Source of the DNA: Apium graveolens
Taxonomy: Eukaryota; Streptophyta; Magnoliopsida; Apiales; Apiaceae
Reading direction: 5' to 3'
DNA length: 64,000 nucleotides
NCBI RefSeq assembly: GCF_009905375.1
Contig: NC_133647.1
Span: 47,302,506 to 47,366,505, forward strand
Shown here piece after piece: positions 11,257 through 24,448 of this stretch; within the stretch, counting starts at the first letter, position 1, and each line of letters starts with the position of its first letter. Below the pieces are notes generated by a model. It saw nothing but the letters and a program-made list of their open reading frames with translations. It was not told where the DNA came from and did not search any database. The translations under genes and the position numbers were made by a program.

Positions 11257-13612
11257 ATGAATACACAAAAGATAAGCAGTATACAGATACAAGCCTTTGA
11301 TAAAATCAACTACACATTATGGAAGAAAAAGATGATGTTGTTTCTAAGATGACCAACCCTTTGTACATCCAGATTTTGAAGAATGGACCTTTTACTCCTA
11401 TATAAAGGATTGAAGAATCAACATATGGATATATGGTCATCCCAGTTCATTATGGTCCTAAAGATCCTTCAAAATACACAGAAATTGGAAAATAGAAAGT
11501 CTATCTTGACAATGGCCTACAATTAATTCTGATAGAGTCACTTGACAATGTTATGTATAACAATATTGTCAACTGTGACATAACCAAGAAAATTTGGGAG
11601 AAGATTGAGATACTGTGTGAAGATACATAGGAAGTTAGGTCAAATCAAAGGAGAATACTGGTGTCTCAGTGTGAGGGTTTTATGGCAAAACCAAATGAGA
11701 GTGTTACTGATGTGTTTGAAAGATTCAACAAGCTGAATAATGACTTGCAACTTTATGAAAAGTACTATGAAGTTGAGGAGGTTAACTTGAAGTTTTTTCT
11801 CACCCTTCCTGACCACCTTGAATAGAAAATATCATCCATAAGAGAAGGAAGAGACTTGAGCATGATAAAACTGGAGGTCTTATATGGGATTTTGAAAATA
11901 TATGAACTAGAAATTATTCAAAGAAAATGCTTAAGAACTGGTCAAGAGAACATTGTTGATGGAACAAGTGCACTAGTTGTTAATGAAAACAAGTCATCTG
12001 ATGATGAACTAGAGATCCAGACTCCAGTTGTCTCAAGTATTGAGTAAAAGAACAAGGAACCGATGAAGCAAGTTATTCTGGAACTTGAAGAAGATGATTT
12101 CTATACATTGGAGGAATTGGATGATTTAGATCAATCCATGGCTTATCTGGATAGGAAATTCTCTAATATTAGATGAAGAAGCCATAGTTCTTTAAGAGTA
12201 AAGGACATACATCTAACAAGGACAACAACTGGAAAGGGAAAGTACACTTCTGGTGGAAAAAGTGGCTACAAGACTAGGTCTATTGACTGATCAAAATTAA
12301 GGTGCTATAATTATGATGAATTGGGACATTTTGCTTCTGAATGGAGGAAGCCTAAGAAGGTGAAGAAAGATAAAGCCAATCTGGAGTTGGAGGCAAAGTA
12401 TGAAGCTCTCTTGAAGAAGCAACAGAGTAAACCTTACATTGTAGAAGGAAAAAGTTGGGATGACACTGATGATGACAATGAGGAGTTGGAAACTATGCAC
12501 TCATGGCCATAGAGTAAGGAGAGTCATCCTCATCAAAAATAGAGGTACCAACTCTTACTACTATTGATTTAAATACAAGCCAATACGAAGATATTGTTGA
12601 AAATATGAGCATAGAGACGTTCCACATTCATACTAGCATGGTGGCAGCTACTGAGGAGGTTAGTAGGCTGTCAAAAGCTAATGAGAAGCTTGAGAATGAA
12701 AAGCAAGAATTCGAGTTGTTGTTTGTGGATCTTGAGACAGTCAAGCAAGAAAATGAATATTTAAAGAACAAGCTAAAGTGTGCAAGTGAAATAGAAGCTG
12801 TGTTGAGGGAAAAGATAGAGAAGAATGAAGTGAAGTTGAAGTCTTTTAGGAATGCTTCTCAGTTGGTTGGTCAGTACCATGAGAAGAACAAGCCATGTGC
12901 TAATATAGCCATTGGTCTTGACTATGATATCTTGAACAACAACAAGAAGATTGGAGGTGACAGAGGCAAAGCAATTGCAAATAAAGATGTCCTAGTTATA
13001 CTGAGAAAAGTTGAGTCACCTTTGTTCAAGGCATGTGAGGTTAATTTCAGTGAGAATGAGCGGGTAATTAAACAAGAGCTTGCAGATGAGGATGTTGAAA
13101 AGAAAAATGTTGAAAACACTCATGTTGCTGAAATTAAAAAGAAGCACATGGTCAATCAAAGTTCTAAGACACCAGTCAAGGAAATTTAGACTGAGAATGC
13201 ACGAAAGAAAAGGAGGAACATGAATGGGAAGGTTGGAATAAAAAAAAGCAATAACTTTGATTTTGTTGCAGATGCTCCCTGGAAACAATGTCAACAGTGT
13301 GGCTCTGTGAATCATATAACTCACCTTTATAAAAAGGTTGCTAGTAAGCCAGGAGTGGGAGCATGCAAGTATAATGTAGAAAAGGGTGAAGATCCCTATT
13401 CTTTCTGTGACAAGTTTGATTGCGTTCCTTGCAACATGAAAGTGATGACAAGTTGCCATAAGCTGAGAGTAGACCTCAAAGAAGTTAACATTGGGTCTGC
13501 AGCTAAAAAGGAATATACAAATCAATCAATGAACATTATTCTTTCTGAATCATCAAATTCTACTACTACTAAATCTGTTAAGAAGAAGAAAGTACCCAAC
13601 ATGTTTGGGTAG
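11257..13612 (+). pseudogene. gag: CO2 gag, degenerate
   Basis: The ATG at 11257 begins MNTQKISS. The copia gag core (NVMYNNIVNCDITKKIWE, about 11540-11600, and SVTDVFERFNKL, about 11700-11730) is split over frames by stops at 11337, 11400, 11493 and later. The first zinc knuckle (about 12300-12345) has lost Cys residues (CYNY...W). A long Glu/Lys-rich coiled-coil segment follows (12605-12900), then a second CX2C motif (CQQCGSVNH, about 13289-13315). This N-to-C order (core, knuckle, coiled coil, second Cys motif) equals that of the CO3 gag and is typical of the large Sirevirus gag. Confidence 0.85.
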
Positions 13613-13619
13613 CTAAACA

Positions 13620-13642
13620 CACTTAATCCTCATTGTGTGCAG
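13620..13642 (+). promoter_or_regulatory. CO2 acceptor-like site at the gag-pol junction
   Basis: A pyrimidine-rich run ends in TTGTGTGCAG/G (AG at 13641-13642), right after the gag stop and an in-frame stop of the pol frame. The same arrangement occurs in CO3 (40232-40233) and CO1 (55375-55376). Confidence 0.45.
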
Positions 13643-16600
13643 GAAAAATGAAGAGAGTCATATGGATCATAGACAGTGGATGCTCAGGATATATGACATG
13701 TGATAAGGCCCTGCTATCACAATTTAAGGAGATGGTTGGCCCATTCGTGACTTTTGGAGACAACAATAAAGGATTCACAATGGGATATAGTAATTTATTT
13801 TCTGAAAATATTGTCATTAAAGATGTAGCACTGGTGGCTGGTTTAGAAGTGAATCTCCTGAGCGTCAGTCAATTCACAGATAAAGGATTCAATGTTTCAT
13901 TTGACAAAGGAGATTTTTCAATAATCAACAAAAAGACTGGTGAAATTATTTTTAAAGGAGCAAGAAAGGGAAGCTTATTTGTTGCATACTTGCACACAGC
14001 AAATAAGGATGAAATATGCTGCTTCTATACCAAGGCATCTGCTGATCAAAGCAAGCTATGGCACAAAAAGCTCTCTCACCTGAATTACAAGGCAATCAAT
14101 ACCCTGGTGAAAAAGGAGTTGGTGAGAGACATGTCAAACTTGGAGTTTTGCTCAACATGAAGTTCGTGAAGCTTGTCAAAAAGGCAAAATGAAGAGATCA
14201 AGTCACAAGAGCGAAACTGTGAATTCTATAAGTGCACCTTTCCAACTCATGCACATGGACCTATTTGGACCATTTAATATGTTATCTATTTCTAGAAAGA
14301 AATAGGCACTTGTAATGGTGGATGACTACTCAATGTACACATGGCTAGAGTTTATGCATTCTAAAGATGAAACTTCACACATCATAATTTAACACATCAA
14401 GAAAATAGAGAAACAGACTGAAGATCAGAATTGTGTAAAAATATTAAGGAGTGACAATGGCACAGTATTCAGAAATACAGCTCTACATGAATTCTGCAAG
14501 GATAATGGCATTGTTCAAGAGTTCTCAGCTGCAAGGATACCCCAGCAAAATGGCATAGTTGAGAGAAAGAATAGAACACTAGTAGAATGTGCTAGAACAA
14601 TGCTGCAAGATGCCAAGTTGCCAACAAGTTTTTGGGAAGAAGCTGTTAACATTGCATGCCCCACCCAAAACAGATATCTCATCAACAAAAATCATGACAA
14701 GCCATCCTACTCAATTTTATCAAAAAGGAAGCCTACTGTAATGCATCTGCATGTGTTTGGAAGCAAGTATTTTGTTTTAAAAGACAACTCTAAATATGTG
14801 AGAAAATTTGATTCTAAAATTTTTAAAGCAATTTTTCTGGGATATTCATTGGAAAAAACTGCCTATAGAGTTTAAGTGCTTGAACAAAATAAAATTATGG
14901 GAAAGCACATATGTGTTTTTGACGATGACAAATGTCTAGGCTTGGAGTGCCTTGATGAAAGTGAAGCTGAAGCCATTAAGTTTGAAAATTTGAATATTGA
15001 TAATGATTCTGAAGATGAAGCTGGAATCACACAGACAACAGAATGAAGAGTCAACTGATCAAGTGAATCATGATAATGGAAGCTCATCTCAAACACCTGA
15101 ATTTGATAGCACAAACTCAGGGGGAGAAAGAGGAGAAAGTTCTACAAGTCATGCCAATGGTGAAGAAAATACAGAAAACTGAAGTCAACCAAATCATACC
15201 AGAAAGTGGGATAAAAGTCACACTAGAGATGCAATTATTGGTGATCCTAATACTGGTGTGAGGACTAGGAGTGTAACTGCTAATGAATGTCTATATGCAT
15301 TCTTTCCTTCATAAATTGATCCTAAGAAATTTGAGGAAACTCTATTTGATCCTGATTGGATATCTGCTATGCTAGAGGAGCTAAATTAGTTTGAGAGAAA
15401 TAAAGTTTGGAAGTTGGTTCCTGCACCTAAGGACAGAAGTGTAATTGGAATAAAGTGGGTGTACAGGATTAAGATGGATGAAAATGGAATTGTAACAAGA
15501 AACAAAACAAGATTGGTTGCAAAAGGTTACTCACAGGAGGAAGGAATTGATTGTGATGAAACATTTGCTCCAGTTGCAAGACTTGAAGTAATAAGGATCT
15601 TTCTTGCATTTTCTGCACACTCAAACTTTAAAGTGTATGAAATGGATGTAAATAGTGCATTCCTTAATGGTGAGTTGGAAGAAGAAGTTTATGTGCAACA
15701 GCTACATGGCTTTGAAGATCCATAATTTCTAGACTTTGTATATAAATTACTCAAGGCTCAATATGGCTTAAAGCCAGCACCTAGAGCTTGGTATGACACA
15801 CTGTTAGAATTTTTGCTTAAGCATGGATTTACTAGATGAACAATTAACAAAACCCTCTTCTACAAGCAACATAATGGTGATATGATCCTGGTTCAGATCT
15901 ATGTAGAGGATATCGTTTTTGTTCTACTAATGAAAAGTTATGTCAAAGATTCTCAAAACTCATGCAGGGTAAATATGAAATGAGCATGATGGGAGAATTA
16001 AGTTACTTGTTTGGATTTCAAGTCAGTCAAAGAAATGATGGAGTTTTTATCAGCCAATCCAAGTATGTTAAAGATTTATTGAAGAAATTTGGAATGGTTG
16101 ATTGTTCACCTGCATCTACACCTATGTCTACAGCTATAAAGTTTGATGAAGATAAGAAAGGTAAAAGTGTAGACATTTCAGGGTATAGAGGTATGATTAG
16201 ATCTTTGTTGTGTTTGACTACTAGTAGACCAGATATTATGTTTGCAACAAGTCTGTGTGCAAGATTTCAAGCCAATCCAAAGGAATCACATTTGATGGTA
16301 GTGAAAAGAATTTTCAGATACTTGACGGGGACACCAAACTTGGGATTATGGTATCCTAAGGGAATCGGATTTGAAGCTATTGGATACATGGATGTAGATT
16401 TTGCTGGGTGCAGGGTTGACAGGAAGAGTACTAGTGGAAGATGTCAATTTCTTGGACAAAGACTTGTATCCTGGTATAGCAAGAAACAACAATTTGTGTC
16501 AACTTCCACAGCTGAGGCTGAAACATAGATGCTGGAAGTTGTTGTGCTCAAGTGCTTTGGATTAGAAATCAGCTAATGGACTGTGGCCTAGTGTTACATA

Positions 16601-16845
16601 AAATTCCAATTATGTGTGACAATACTAGTGCTATTTCTATTGTGGCTAATCCAGCTAATCATTCTAAAACAAAGCACATTGATGTAAGGTACTATTTTAT
16701 TAGAGAACATGTTGCAAATGGTACTATTGAGCTTATTTTTGTTCCAACAGAATAACAATTAGCTGACATTTTTACTAAACTTTTGGATGAAGCGACCTTC
16801 ACTAGACTTGTTGGTGAAATTGGAATGTTAAATTCTTCATCCTAA
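13633..16845 (+). pseudogene. pol: CO2 pol: protease-like start, integrase, reverse transcriptase, RNase H
   Basis: Protease active-site region WIIDSGCSGYMT (about 13665-13700), then the integrase zinc region (LWHKKLSHLNYKAIN, about 14058-14102), split by a frameshift at about 14158. The integrase core spans 14230-14600, and the GKK-type linker runs to about 15300. RT begins near 15410 ([10 protein letters not shown]) and RNase H covers about 16380-16700. The RT active site reads Y-V-E-D (15903-15914) instead of Y-V-D-D, followed by a one-base deletion, so RT is dead. Stops interrupt at several sites, including 15722 and 16526. The frame ends at TAA 16843-16845. It runs in a different frame from gag. 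Confidence 0.88.
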
Positions 16846-17713
16846 AGGCAAGAACTCAGCTAATGTGTTGTAGCAAATTAATTTCTAGTAAATCAAAATT
16901 AATTTGATTTAATTGGAAATTAACTGGAATATGAGTTATAAATATTTCAAAATTCTCTGTATATTTATTTTTCAAAATTTAAAATTTAGATTGGAAATTT
17001 TCAAATTCTAAGAAAACTGCCTAACTGTTAATTTACATTTTTCAATATGTAAAATTAGCATAAGGCAGAATCAAAAGCAAACAAATGTATATAGAGAACC
17101 GAGTTCTTGATAAGTCTAATTAATTTCTCGATAAGTCATTTTGATACTTCTCGATAAGTCTTTTTCTAGACTTCACGAATGACTTCTCGACAAGCTTCAT
17201 CATTACTTCTCGATAGGTCATTGTAGAGATCTCGATAAGACTTCTCGATAGTGTTCTCCACAAGTATAATTCTTAGACTTCTCGATAACTTAGAACATAA
17301 ATAATTTAAATCAATAAATTATTTTAATGAAATACTTTGATATAAAATCATTCTAATTTTGTTTTGATTTATTCAAATAAAAATTGGAAAATTCAGTCCA
17401 TTCAGGACAAACTAGGTATTTATTTAACATCTTGATAAGTCACTATCAAGTTCTCGATAAAAGTCAGGAAAGTGACATATTGATATGTATCTATTTCTAC
17501 ATGTGACTTCTCGATAAACAAATCCTAAACGTTTATTTATACTTCTCGATAAGTCATTTACCTTTTACTATAAATACCCAGACATCTCGACATACACCCC
17601 TTTACGCCTTCGAGATCTCTAAGTGACCCTAATTTCTGCAAATCCAAACCGTTTTCTCTCATTTCAAACACTTTCTCTCTAATTTTTCTTACCCCTCAAT
17701 TCAATCACTTAAA
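16846..17713 (+). promoter_or_regulatory. CO2 pol-ORF3 interval with motif cluster and internal promoter-like region
   Basis: 868 bp without coding potential. 17095-17620 holds about 15 copies of ACTTCTCGATAAGTC, the same family as the U3 cluster. The strongest TATA box is TATAAATA at 17569-17576, about 140 bp before the ORF3 ATG. The sequence between is C/T-rich (TTTTCTCTCATTTC, CTTTCTCTCTAATTTTTC), like a plant 5' untranslated region. CO3 has the same layout. Confidence 0.55.
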
Positions 17714-20700
17714 ATGGCATCAAACACAGTTAGAGCTCTTATCTCAAAAGAGGGTACCAACTATCTTGCATTTATATATGCAAACCAAGCTCCTAATAGC
17801 TTCAAGAGCTTTGTAAAGTTCCAATCTGAGACATACTTTGCAGGTGCCCTAAATTCAAATCCAATTATGTATTTGGATGTTCTCAGTGAATTTTGGAACT
17901 TTGCTGAATAAGGACAGTAGTGCATGAGAACCAAGCTACTTCCAAGGCGGTTAACTGCTCCATTCAAGGCCAGCAAGTGAGTTTTCTGTTAATGATGTCA
18001 ATATGGTTTTGGGCATCCCTACTGACAATCTGGTGGAGGTTCCAACTCAAGATGAGCTAGCTGAGTTCATGGACTTCATCAACTACAGTGAGAGGATCAA
18101 CTTGGAAAGCCTGAATAAGAAGTATTTGAGGAGCGAATGGTCTTTCCTTTTTGACTCAATTATGAGGGCCTTCACCTGCAGGAAGACAGGGTATGGCAAT
18201 ATTTCAAGTGTTGTTCAGAAGCTGGTGTTCTCCATGGCTCACAACAGACACCTCAATGTAGGACATTTGATAATGGAGGAACTTAGCACCAGGCTCATAA
18301 TGCCTTTGGAATCAAGAGTTAAGGAAATATTTCTTCCTAGATTTATAATGTCTGCTTTATACTATAAAGTGAAAGACATTCATTTACTTAATGGTATAAA
18401 TAGGACACAAATAGGAAACTATAAACAAGTGTCTAAAGTTATATTTGGATCACTTATTACTAAAACTAAGGTACCTATAAGTCTTAGAATCACTCCATTT
18501 ACGTTAGAGAGATTCAGGAGTTACCCTTACCCTAGGTCTGGCATGAGGTCTATAGGAACAATTAGTAGAGTTATGGCTCCTGTAATGTGGAAGAACAAAC
18601 ACATAAACACCAACAGGGGCCATACCAAACTGAGACCCTTCCTTCTTTACCACTAGAAGCTAGGAAACTAACCACTTCATCCTCTCAAAAGGTGAAGTGA
18701 GTAAAAAGAAGAGAAAGCAGGCACCCTTGACAGTTATTAATGAGATGGTGAGGATCAAACACAACCAGAGTCTACCTTGGTCAAGAATCCAAATAATTTA
18801 AAGCAAACTGAGTTGACCACTCCTTTGGCTACCTCTACATCCTCCCAAAAGGATGTAGTTGAAAAAGAGGGAATCAAACAGACTCCAGGGGCATCCTCTC
18901 AACAGGGTGTCTCTATTAAAAAGAGCACTCTCCATAGTGCATCATGTAAAGAGTCTACACAACCACTTGAACATATTCAAGTGTATGAAAGAAGGAATAA
19001 GGATGACACACAAACTGAGAGCACATCTCTTGAAGCTCCCTCATCTATTCAGGGGGAGCTGCCAACACTTAATTCTGAAATTATAAATCTTATTTCTAAA
19101 ATTTATTCTTCATATAATAAGACACTTGAATCTACTTCTCAAGTGTCACCAAAATCAAGTGACATGGTTCAGGAAATTGTGCTCACCACCCAGGAACCAT
19201 AATTAGATTTTGAGAGGCTACTAGCTGGGGTAGACCTTGTTGACACCATCAAAACCACAGGGGATTCATCAGTTTTAACTGAAAACCCTGTGGATATTAC
19301 TCAAGCACCTTCATGTGCTAAACAATCTTTACAGATTGATAGGTTTGAGGGTAGTACTCCTGATGGAGAGCTATCTAAATCCTCTCCAATTCAATTGGAG
19401 GTTTCTCATGAAGGAACAACTCCCCTCAAAACCCCGCCTGAGATTGCCTTAACAATTAAAGCTAGGAGTCCAATTTCCCATGATCCAATCATAGGGGAGG
19501 CAAGCTTAACACATTCAAGTGCCAGCTCTTTACAAGAAGAGAAAGGGTTTGAGGCCACGATACATGACAGTAACTTGGTCAAATTCCCTCAAATTCAATT
19601 GGAGGTTCCCATTGTTGGTGAACAACGTACTGTCATAACCACAAATCTAACTATGAGTCAAACTCTGGCGTCTATCACAGGTGATGTTCCTGAACCCCAA
19701 CCATCTACCTCAACTCAAACAGACCTACCATCTACATCAAACCCTTCTTAACAACCCTCACACCTAATCTCCCAGTGGCTGCAGGATGCTCAAGCTCAAC
19801 CACTAACAATGAATGACCTTTTAGTGGATCAACTTTCTGGTCTTTCCAATATCACACAACAATTGCTCACAACTGATATATCCAATTAGGATTATCAGGC
19901 CATCTTACTTTCCTACAAAATAGATGTTGAAAAACAACAACATAAATTTGTCAATGAAGCTGAATAAGATGGCAAAGTGGATGCTTGGTTAGACAATGAC
20001 TTTAACTTGAGCATGGATGAGGTATTGGAAATATTTAGAGAAGAATATGTAACTATCTTGGGAAGCAATGTCAATGCTCTCAGTCTACAGGTTGTCTATG
20101 ATGCTGTGACAGAAGTCTAAAAAGCTCAACTCAAAGATTTTTATCTCATAAGTAAAGCACTTCAATAGACTCTGGACATCCATCAGGACAGAATTAGAAG
20201 ATTGGTTATGGACAAGTTGGATGACCTTGTGCCTACTCAAGTTGAGATCAAGAATAAATTCCAAAAATTTGATGATCAAATGGCAAGGTTCGACATGACC
20301 AGTATTGAGTAGAGCATCAAGAATATCAGGCAATCCTTTGTGGCTCTGCATAAAGTTGTCCAGAATCACATCACAAGTAACAATGGCACAAGGGTCAAAC
20401 TGGATCAACTACATCAGGCTAGGTATGAACCTTCAGCTTTATTGATGGAGGGAATTAAGGAGTCAAGTCAAGCAACATTTGGTGCTACTATCTCATCAAG
20501 CTCACAACAGCCAATCTCCACATCAACAAACCTCCAAATCCAATCTCTTCAACAGCAAGTCTCTACTCCACAGTCATCTAATGATTCTCTCACATCACAA
20601 GTTTCTCAACTTACAGCCATGGTACAAAGTCAACAGGCTGACATCAAGACTTTGGTAAACTCTCATAAATACTTCCAAATGCAGAATTCAGTCTCATTGG

Positions 20701-22517
20701 GAGCTATCATGGGTGCTCTAAATCTTCCTTTGCATGCACTTCCTGAAAATGTGAGACATGAAATTCCTACATCTCTACTCTTGCTTGCTACCAATACTAA
20801 GGGGGAGATAGAGGCTAGGTTACTACAATCATCTATCTAAACTCAAAAAGGCAAAGCCAAGGAAACTGAACAACAAGATATTGGAATGGAGAGGATAATG
20901 AAAGCAGCTGAGGGACCCAGTCTGAGCAAAGAATTTGACGAAATGCTCAAGGCTCTCAGAGTCTCTCTAAACAATAATTTCTTCACCTACAAGAAAGCTT
21001 TAGATAAGACAGTCAATTTCTTAAGGGTGATCTTGGTAACCAATAATGGATTTTAGGAGAGAAGAATTATTATCAATATAAATGACTTTGGTGCGGATAT
21101 GTGTATGCAGGTTTCCCTTAATTATCTCATACCAACAAGGGCATCTGAATTGGACATTCTAATCAACAAGGTTAATAGAGTGATCAATAAAGACACTCTC
21201 TTGCTCAATGAATTGAAGAAGACTCAAATAGCTGCTTTTCCAGAAGCATATTTCCAACCAAGCAAGGGAGTGGCATACATCTGTACATCCACCAAATATT
21301 GTAAACATTTCCAAATTCTAAAGTAATATGTCATGGAAAATAAGAAGCTGATGATGACTCTAGAAACAGATTTGAAGACAAAACAGTATAAGACTGTTGA
21401 AGATGATGAGATGGTCAAGATACTGGGGAAATACTTGAGAGATGCTGAAACCATGTTGTCCAAAACAAAAATCAATACTAAGGATGACTGGGATGATAAT
21501 GAGCAGAAGAAACATGATCAAAAAACCTTATGGCTCAAATTCAAGTCAGTCTTCTAGGGAAATTAGCAGCAAGGTGACTGAGAAAAGAAACAGCCAAGAT
21601 AATAATAAGGAGGATGGAAAAGAAATAGAAAAGGTGGAGAAGGGGATTCAAAGAAAAGAAATGTCCAGAAACTACAAGTCAAGATTCAACCTACTCAAAC
21701 CTCCAAGCCTTCAAGCTCAAATACTTAACTCCCTTAACCTCTAAGCCTAAACTTTTGTAAAAACCAACTGCAAACACCTTACTCAAAATACCAATCAATT
21801 CTAGCAAACCCTCTAAAGAAAATCTCAAACCTACCTTCATTTAAGCCACCAATCAAAACTCATTAAAAGACTGTTGAGAGAAAACCAAAGAAGCTGCAAT
21901 TTGAAAAGGGGATTATCTAGAATTGCTTTGATCGGACTGATTTTCTACCATTAAACTGGTGCATCACACATGATGACTACTTTCAATAATTAGCTGAAAA
22001 AATGGTCAAAATTTGGGTTTTATCATTGAGAGAAGTCAGAATCTATTATCAAGATGGATCATTCACTCTACTTGGTAGGGAATTAATCGATACACTTTAA
22101 ACCACATAAGTCAAGAGGGTGATTAGCTTAATGAAGGACATGGATAAAAGTACAAGGGCATGGAGGGTTGTGATGTGTGTATGGCTGAAAGTAAGAGATG
22201 AAAGAAGAGCAAAGGTAAGGGCTGAAAAGGAAGAAAGGGATAGGAAGTATGCAGAAGAAATTGCCATGTTTGAAGAAAGATCAAATGAGCTCAAGGCAAA
22301 GGGGATGAGTAGAATTTCTAAGTATGGACACTTTTTAAACATACAAGTTGACATATTTTCAAGATTCAGAGTTGGTTACTTGAATGGTTATTCATTGCAT
22401 GATTGGATCAAGTTTGTGGAAGCTCTAAGAGGGACTAAAATCATAGAGGAACTTCAACTACTTGTAAATCCAAAGGACCTCATTAGAAATGAATCAGGCT
22501 ATGAGAATTTCATGTGA
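17714..22517 (+). pseudogene. CO2 ORF3 (env-like position), degenerate
   Basis: Starts MASNTVRALISK and is broken into at least eight open pieces (for example 18003-18656, 18777-19202, 19290-19751, 20340-20840, 22119-22517). The N-terminal third carries the segment LRSEWSFLFDSIMRAFTCR (about 18126-18182), alignable with LRKEWSYLCDVVTKVF in CO3 and LKKEWNFYFDCSNRAF in CO4. It resembles the domain often labelled putative plant transposon protein. The middle is Ser/Thr/Pro/Gln-rich and low in complexity, the C-terminal part charged and probably coiled coil. I see no signal peptide, transmembrane segment or cleavage site, so an envelope role is not supported. Ends at TGA 22515-22517. Confidence 0.75.
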
Positions 22518-22684
22518 TGAATGTACTTACTGAACTCATATAATCACTCAGTATATCAAAGCTATATTTGTTATTCTGTCAGTTTCATGTAATCATTTTA
22601 TTTTCTTTTTCTTGTAACTTGGGGTTTGTCTTGTTATCAGGCATGAATTTGTGATAAACAATATTCTCACAAATTGGGGGATAT
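22518..22684 (+). other. CO2 3' untranslated region and polypurine tract
   Basis: 167 bp after ORF3, ending in AAATTGGGGGATAT (22671-22684), the primer tract for plus-strand synthesis immediately before the 3' LTR. CO3 and CO4 have AAATTGGGGGAGAT at the same place. Confidence 0.85.
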
Positions 22685-23405
22685 TGTTGTGCAAGATATG
22701 CCTATATAATAACAAGACTAAGTCACACTGACAATCCTAAGATTTAGTTGCTTGATAATTATCTTTGTATTTTGTATTGTTTTACTTGAGTTTGTAAAAT
22801 GGTTAGAAGATTAGACTGGAGAATTTTTCTGTAAACATTTCAAACCTATGGAATAAACTCTAGAAGAAGATCATGCCTTAGAGAAATTGTGAAGAAGCTT
22901 GGAGTTGAATAAATCTGTTTTAGGAAAACTATTCTAAGTCAAGATATCGACAAGTAACAGATCAAGCAATATAGAGAAGTCATTCGAGAACTCCAGAATG
23001 ACTAATCGAGAAGTCCAAAATGACTTATAGAGAAGTCTCAGAAATATCGACAAGTCAAATGAAGATATGAAGATTGGAGATATCGACAAGTCATTTCTGC
23101 ATGTAGAGAACTCAGAGATATCGACAAGTCAAAATAAAGATATCGACAAGTCAAATTATCATTAGAGATCTCAGAGATATCGACAAGTCAAAATGTATAT
23201 AGAGATCTATGAGATATCGATAAGTCAACTCTACATGTAGAGATCTCATACATATCGATCAGTCAATTAGCATGCAAATAACAAGAGACCTCGACTAGTC
23301 ACATACACCTATAGAGAACTCTGAGATCTCGATAAGTCATTATACTTATCGAGATATCACTTCTCTATATAAAAAATTGAAGATCTCGATATGCCTCTTA
23401 AATAC
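22685..23405 (+). repeat. CO2 3' LTR, first part
   Basis: Begins TGTTGTGCAAG, follows the 5' LTR through the motif cluster and stops at AATAC (23401-23405), the target duplication of CO3. Continues at 49880. Confidence 0.93.
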
Positions 23406-24388
23406 TGTTAGGAATATATTGTGTACTTGATGATAAGATTAACAAAACACCTTGGTAGATTTAACTTAGTGATATTGTAGCTCTCGACAGATGTTTAATT
23501 ACTGTCCCGACGGATGATCTTCAAAGCTCCCGACGGATGATAACTTAACATCCATCGAGAGTGTAGCTTATGTAACAATAAGATTGTAGCACATTTCTGC
23601 AAGCAACAATGTGTAGATTCTGTTGAAGTATCTAAGTCATGTTGACTACTAGTTGATATACGGAATAGGGTGACTAATTGTTAATATAAGATGTCTTATA
23701 ATTCTGTATAAATGAAATGGAGTCAAGTGACAGAAAAAGCTCCCGACGGATGGTTCATAAAGTCTCCCGACAGATGGTCAACAAAAGCTCCCGAAGGATG
23801 ATCAACAATGTCCCGACAGATGATCTAATTCAAATAGCTATTGACAGTGACAACACAGTCACATGCGTTGGGTGTTTACAAATGGAATGTGGCAGCCTAA
23901 TTACAGGTGTTAGAGAACAAAGAAGCATTACCATTTCCATGCAATTGTGAAGACAGTCAAAGATGCTGGAAAGGGTAATGAAGCAGCATGATTTTTAGAC
24001 TAGATAAATTTTGTTTTATTGTCTTGTCTTATTATCATGTAACTTGGTGATATATAAACCAAGAGTAGCAAGTAGAACAAATTAACTAAGCAAGATTATT
24101 TTCAGAGAAACATATCAAGTTGTATTCTGTAAGCATTTCTCTGTAGTTTTATTTGTTCAAATTGTAAGGCAGCTGTGAGCTATTCAAAGATTCACAGGGT
24201 TCTCAATTGATATATATATATATATATATCTGGTGGATACTTTCAAATCCACCAGAAAGTTTTTAAAAGCTTATGGTTTTATTACTGTTATATTTATCAA
24301 GATTAGAACATTCTTAAATTTGAAAAAGTAGCCAAAATTACATTCAACCCCCCTTTTGTAATTCTTGTTGTATTGTTAGGGAATAACA
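23406..24388 (+). repeat. CO3 5' LTR, 983 bp
   Basis: TGTTAGGAAT to GAATAACA. U3 holds eight copies of CCCGACGGATGAT or close variants (23488-23560 and 23740-23825). TATA box at 24051-24058. A (TA)n run lies at 24211-24231, and the 3' part has the TTCAACCCCCC stretch shared with the other Sireviruses. A 77-codon frame (23717-23950) is open in both LTR copies (see findings). Confidence 0.95.
24051..24058 (+). promoter_or_regulatory. CO3 LTR TATA box
   Basis: TATATAAA flanked by CTTGGT and ACCAAG arms; the 3' LTR keeps it at about 49537-49544. Confidence 0.7.
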
Positions 24389-24390
24389 AT

Positions 24391-24402
24391 TGGTATCAGA
24401 GC
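24391..24402 (+). other. CO3 primer-binding site
   Basis: TGGTATCAGAGC, 2 nt after the LTR. Confidence 0.96.
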
Positions 24403-24448
24403 AAGCTCTTGAAGAACTAAGAGTATAAAGATCACAACATACAAGAAG

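Noticed and set aside
24211..24231. (TA)n run in the CO3 LTR as a TATA box
   Set aside because: A simple repeat downstream of the better-placed TATATAAA at 24051; treated as a microsatellite.
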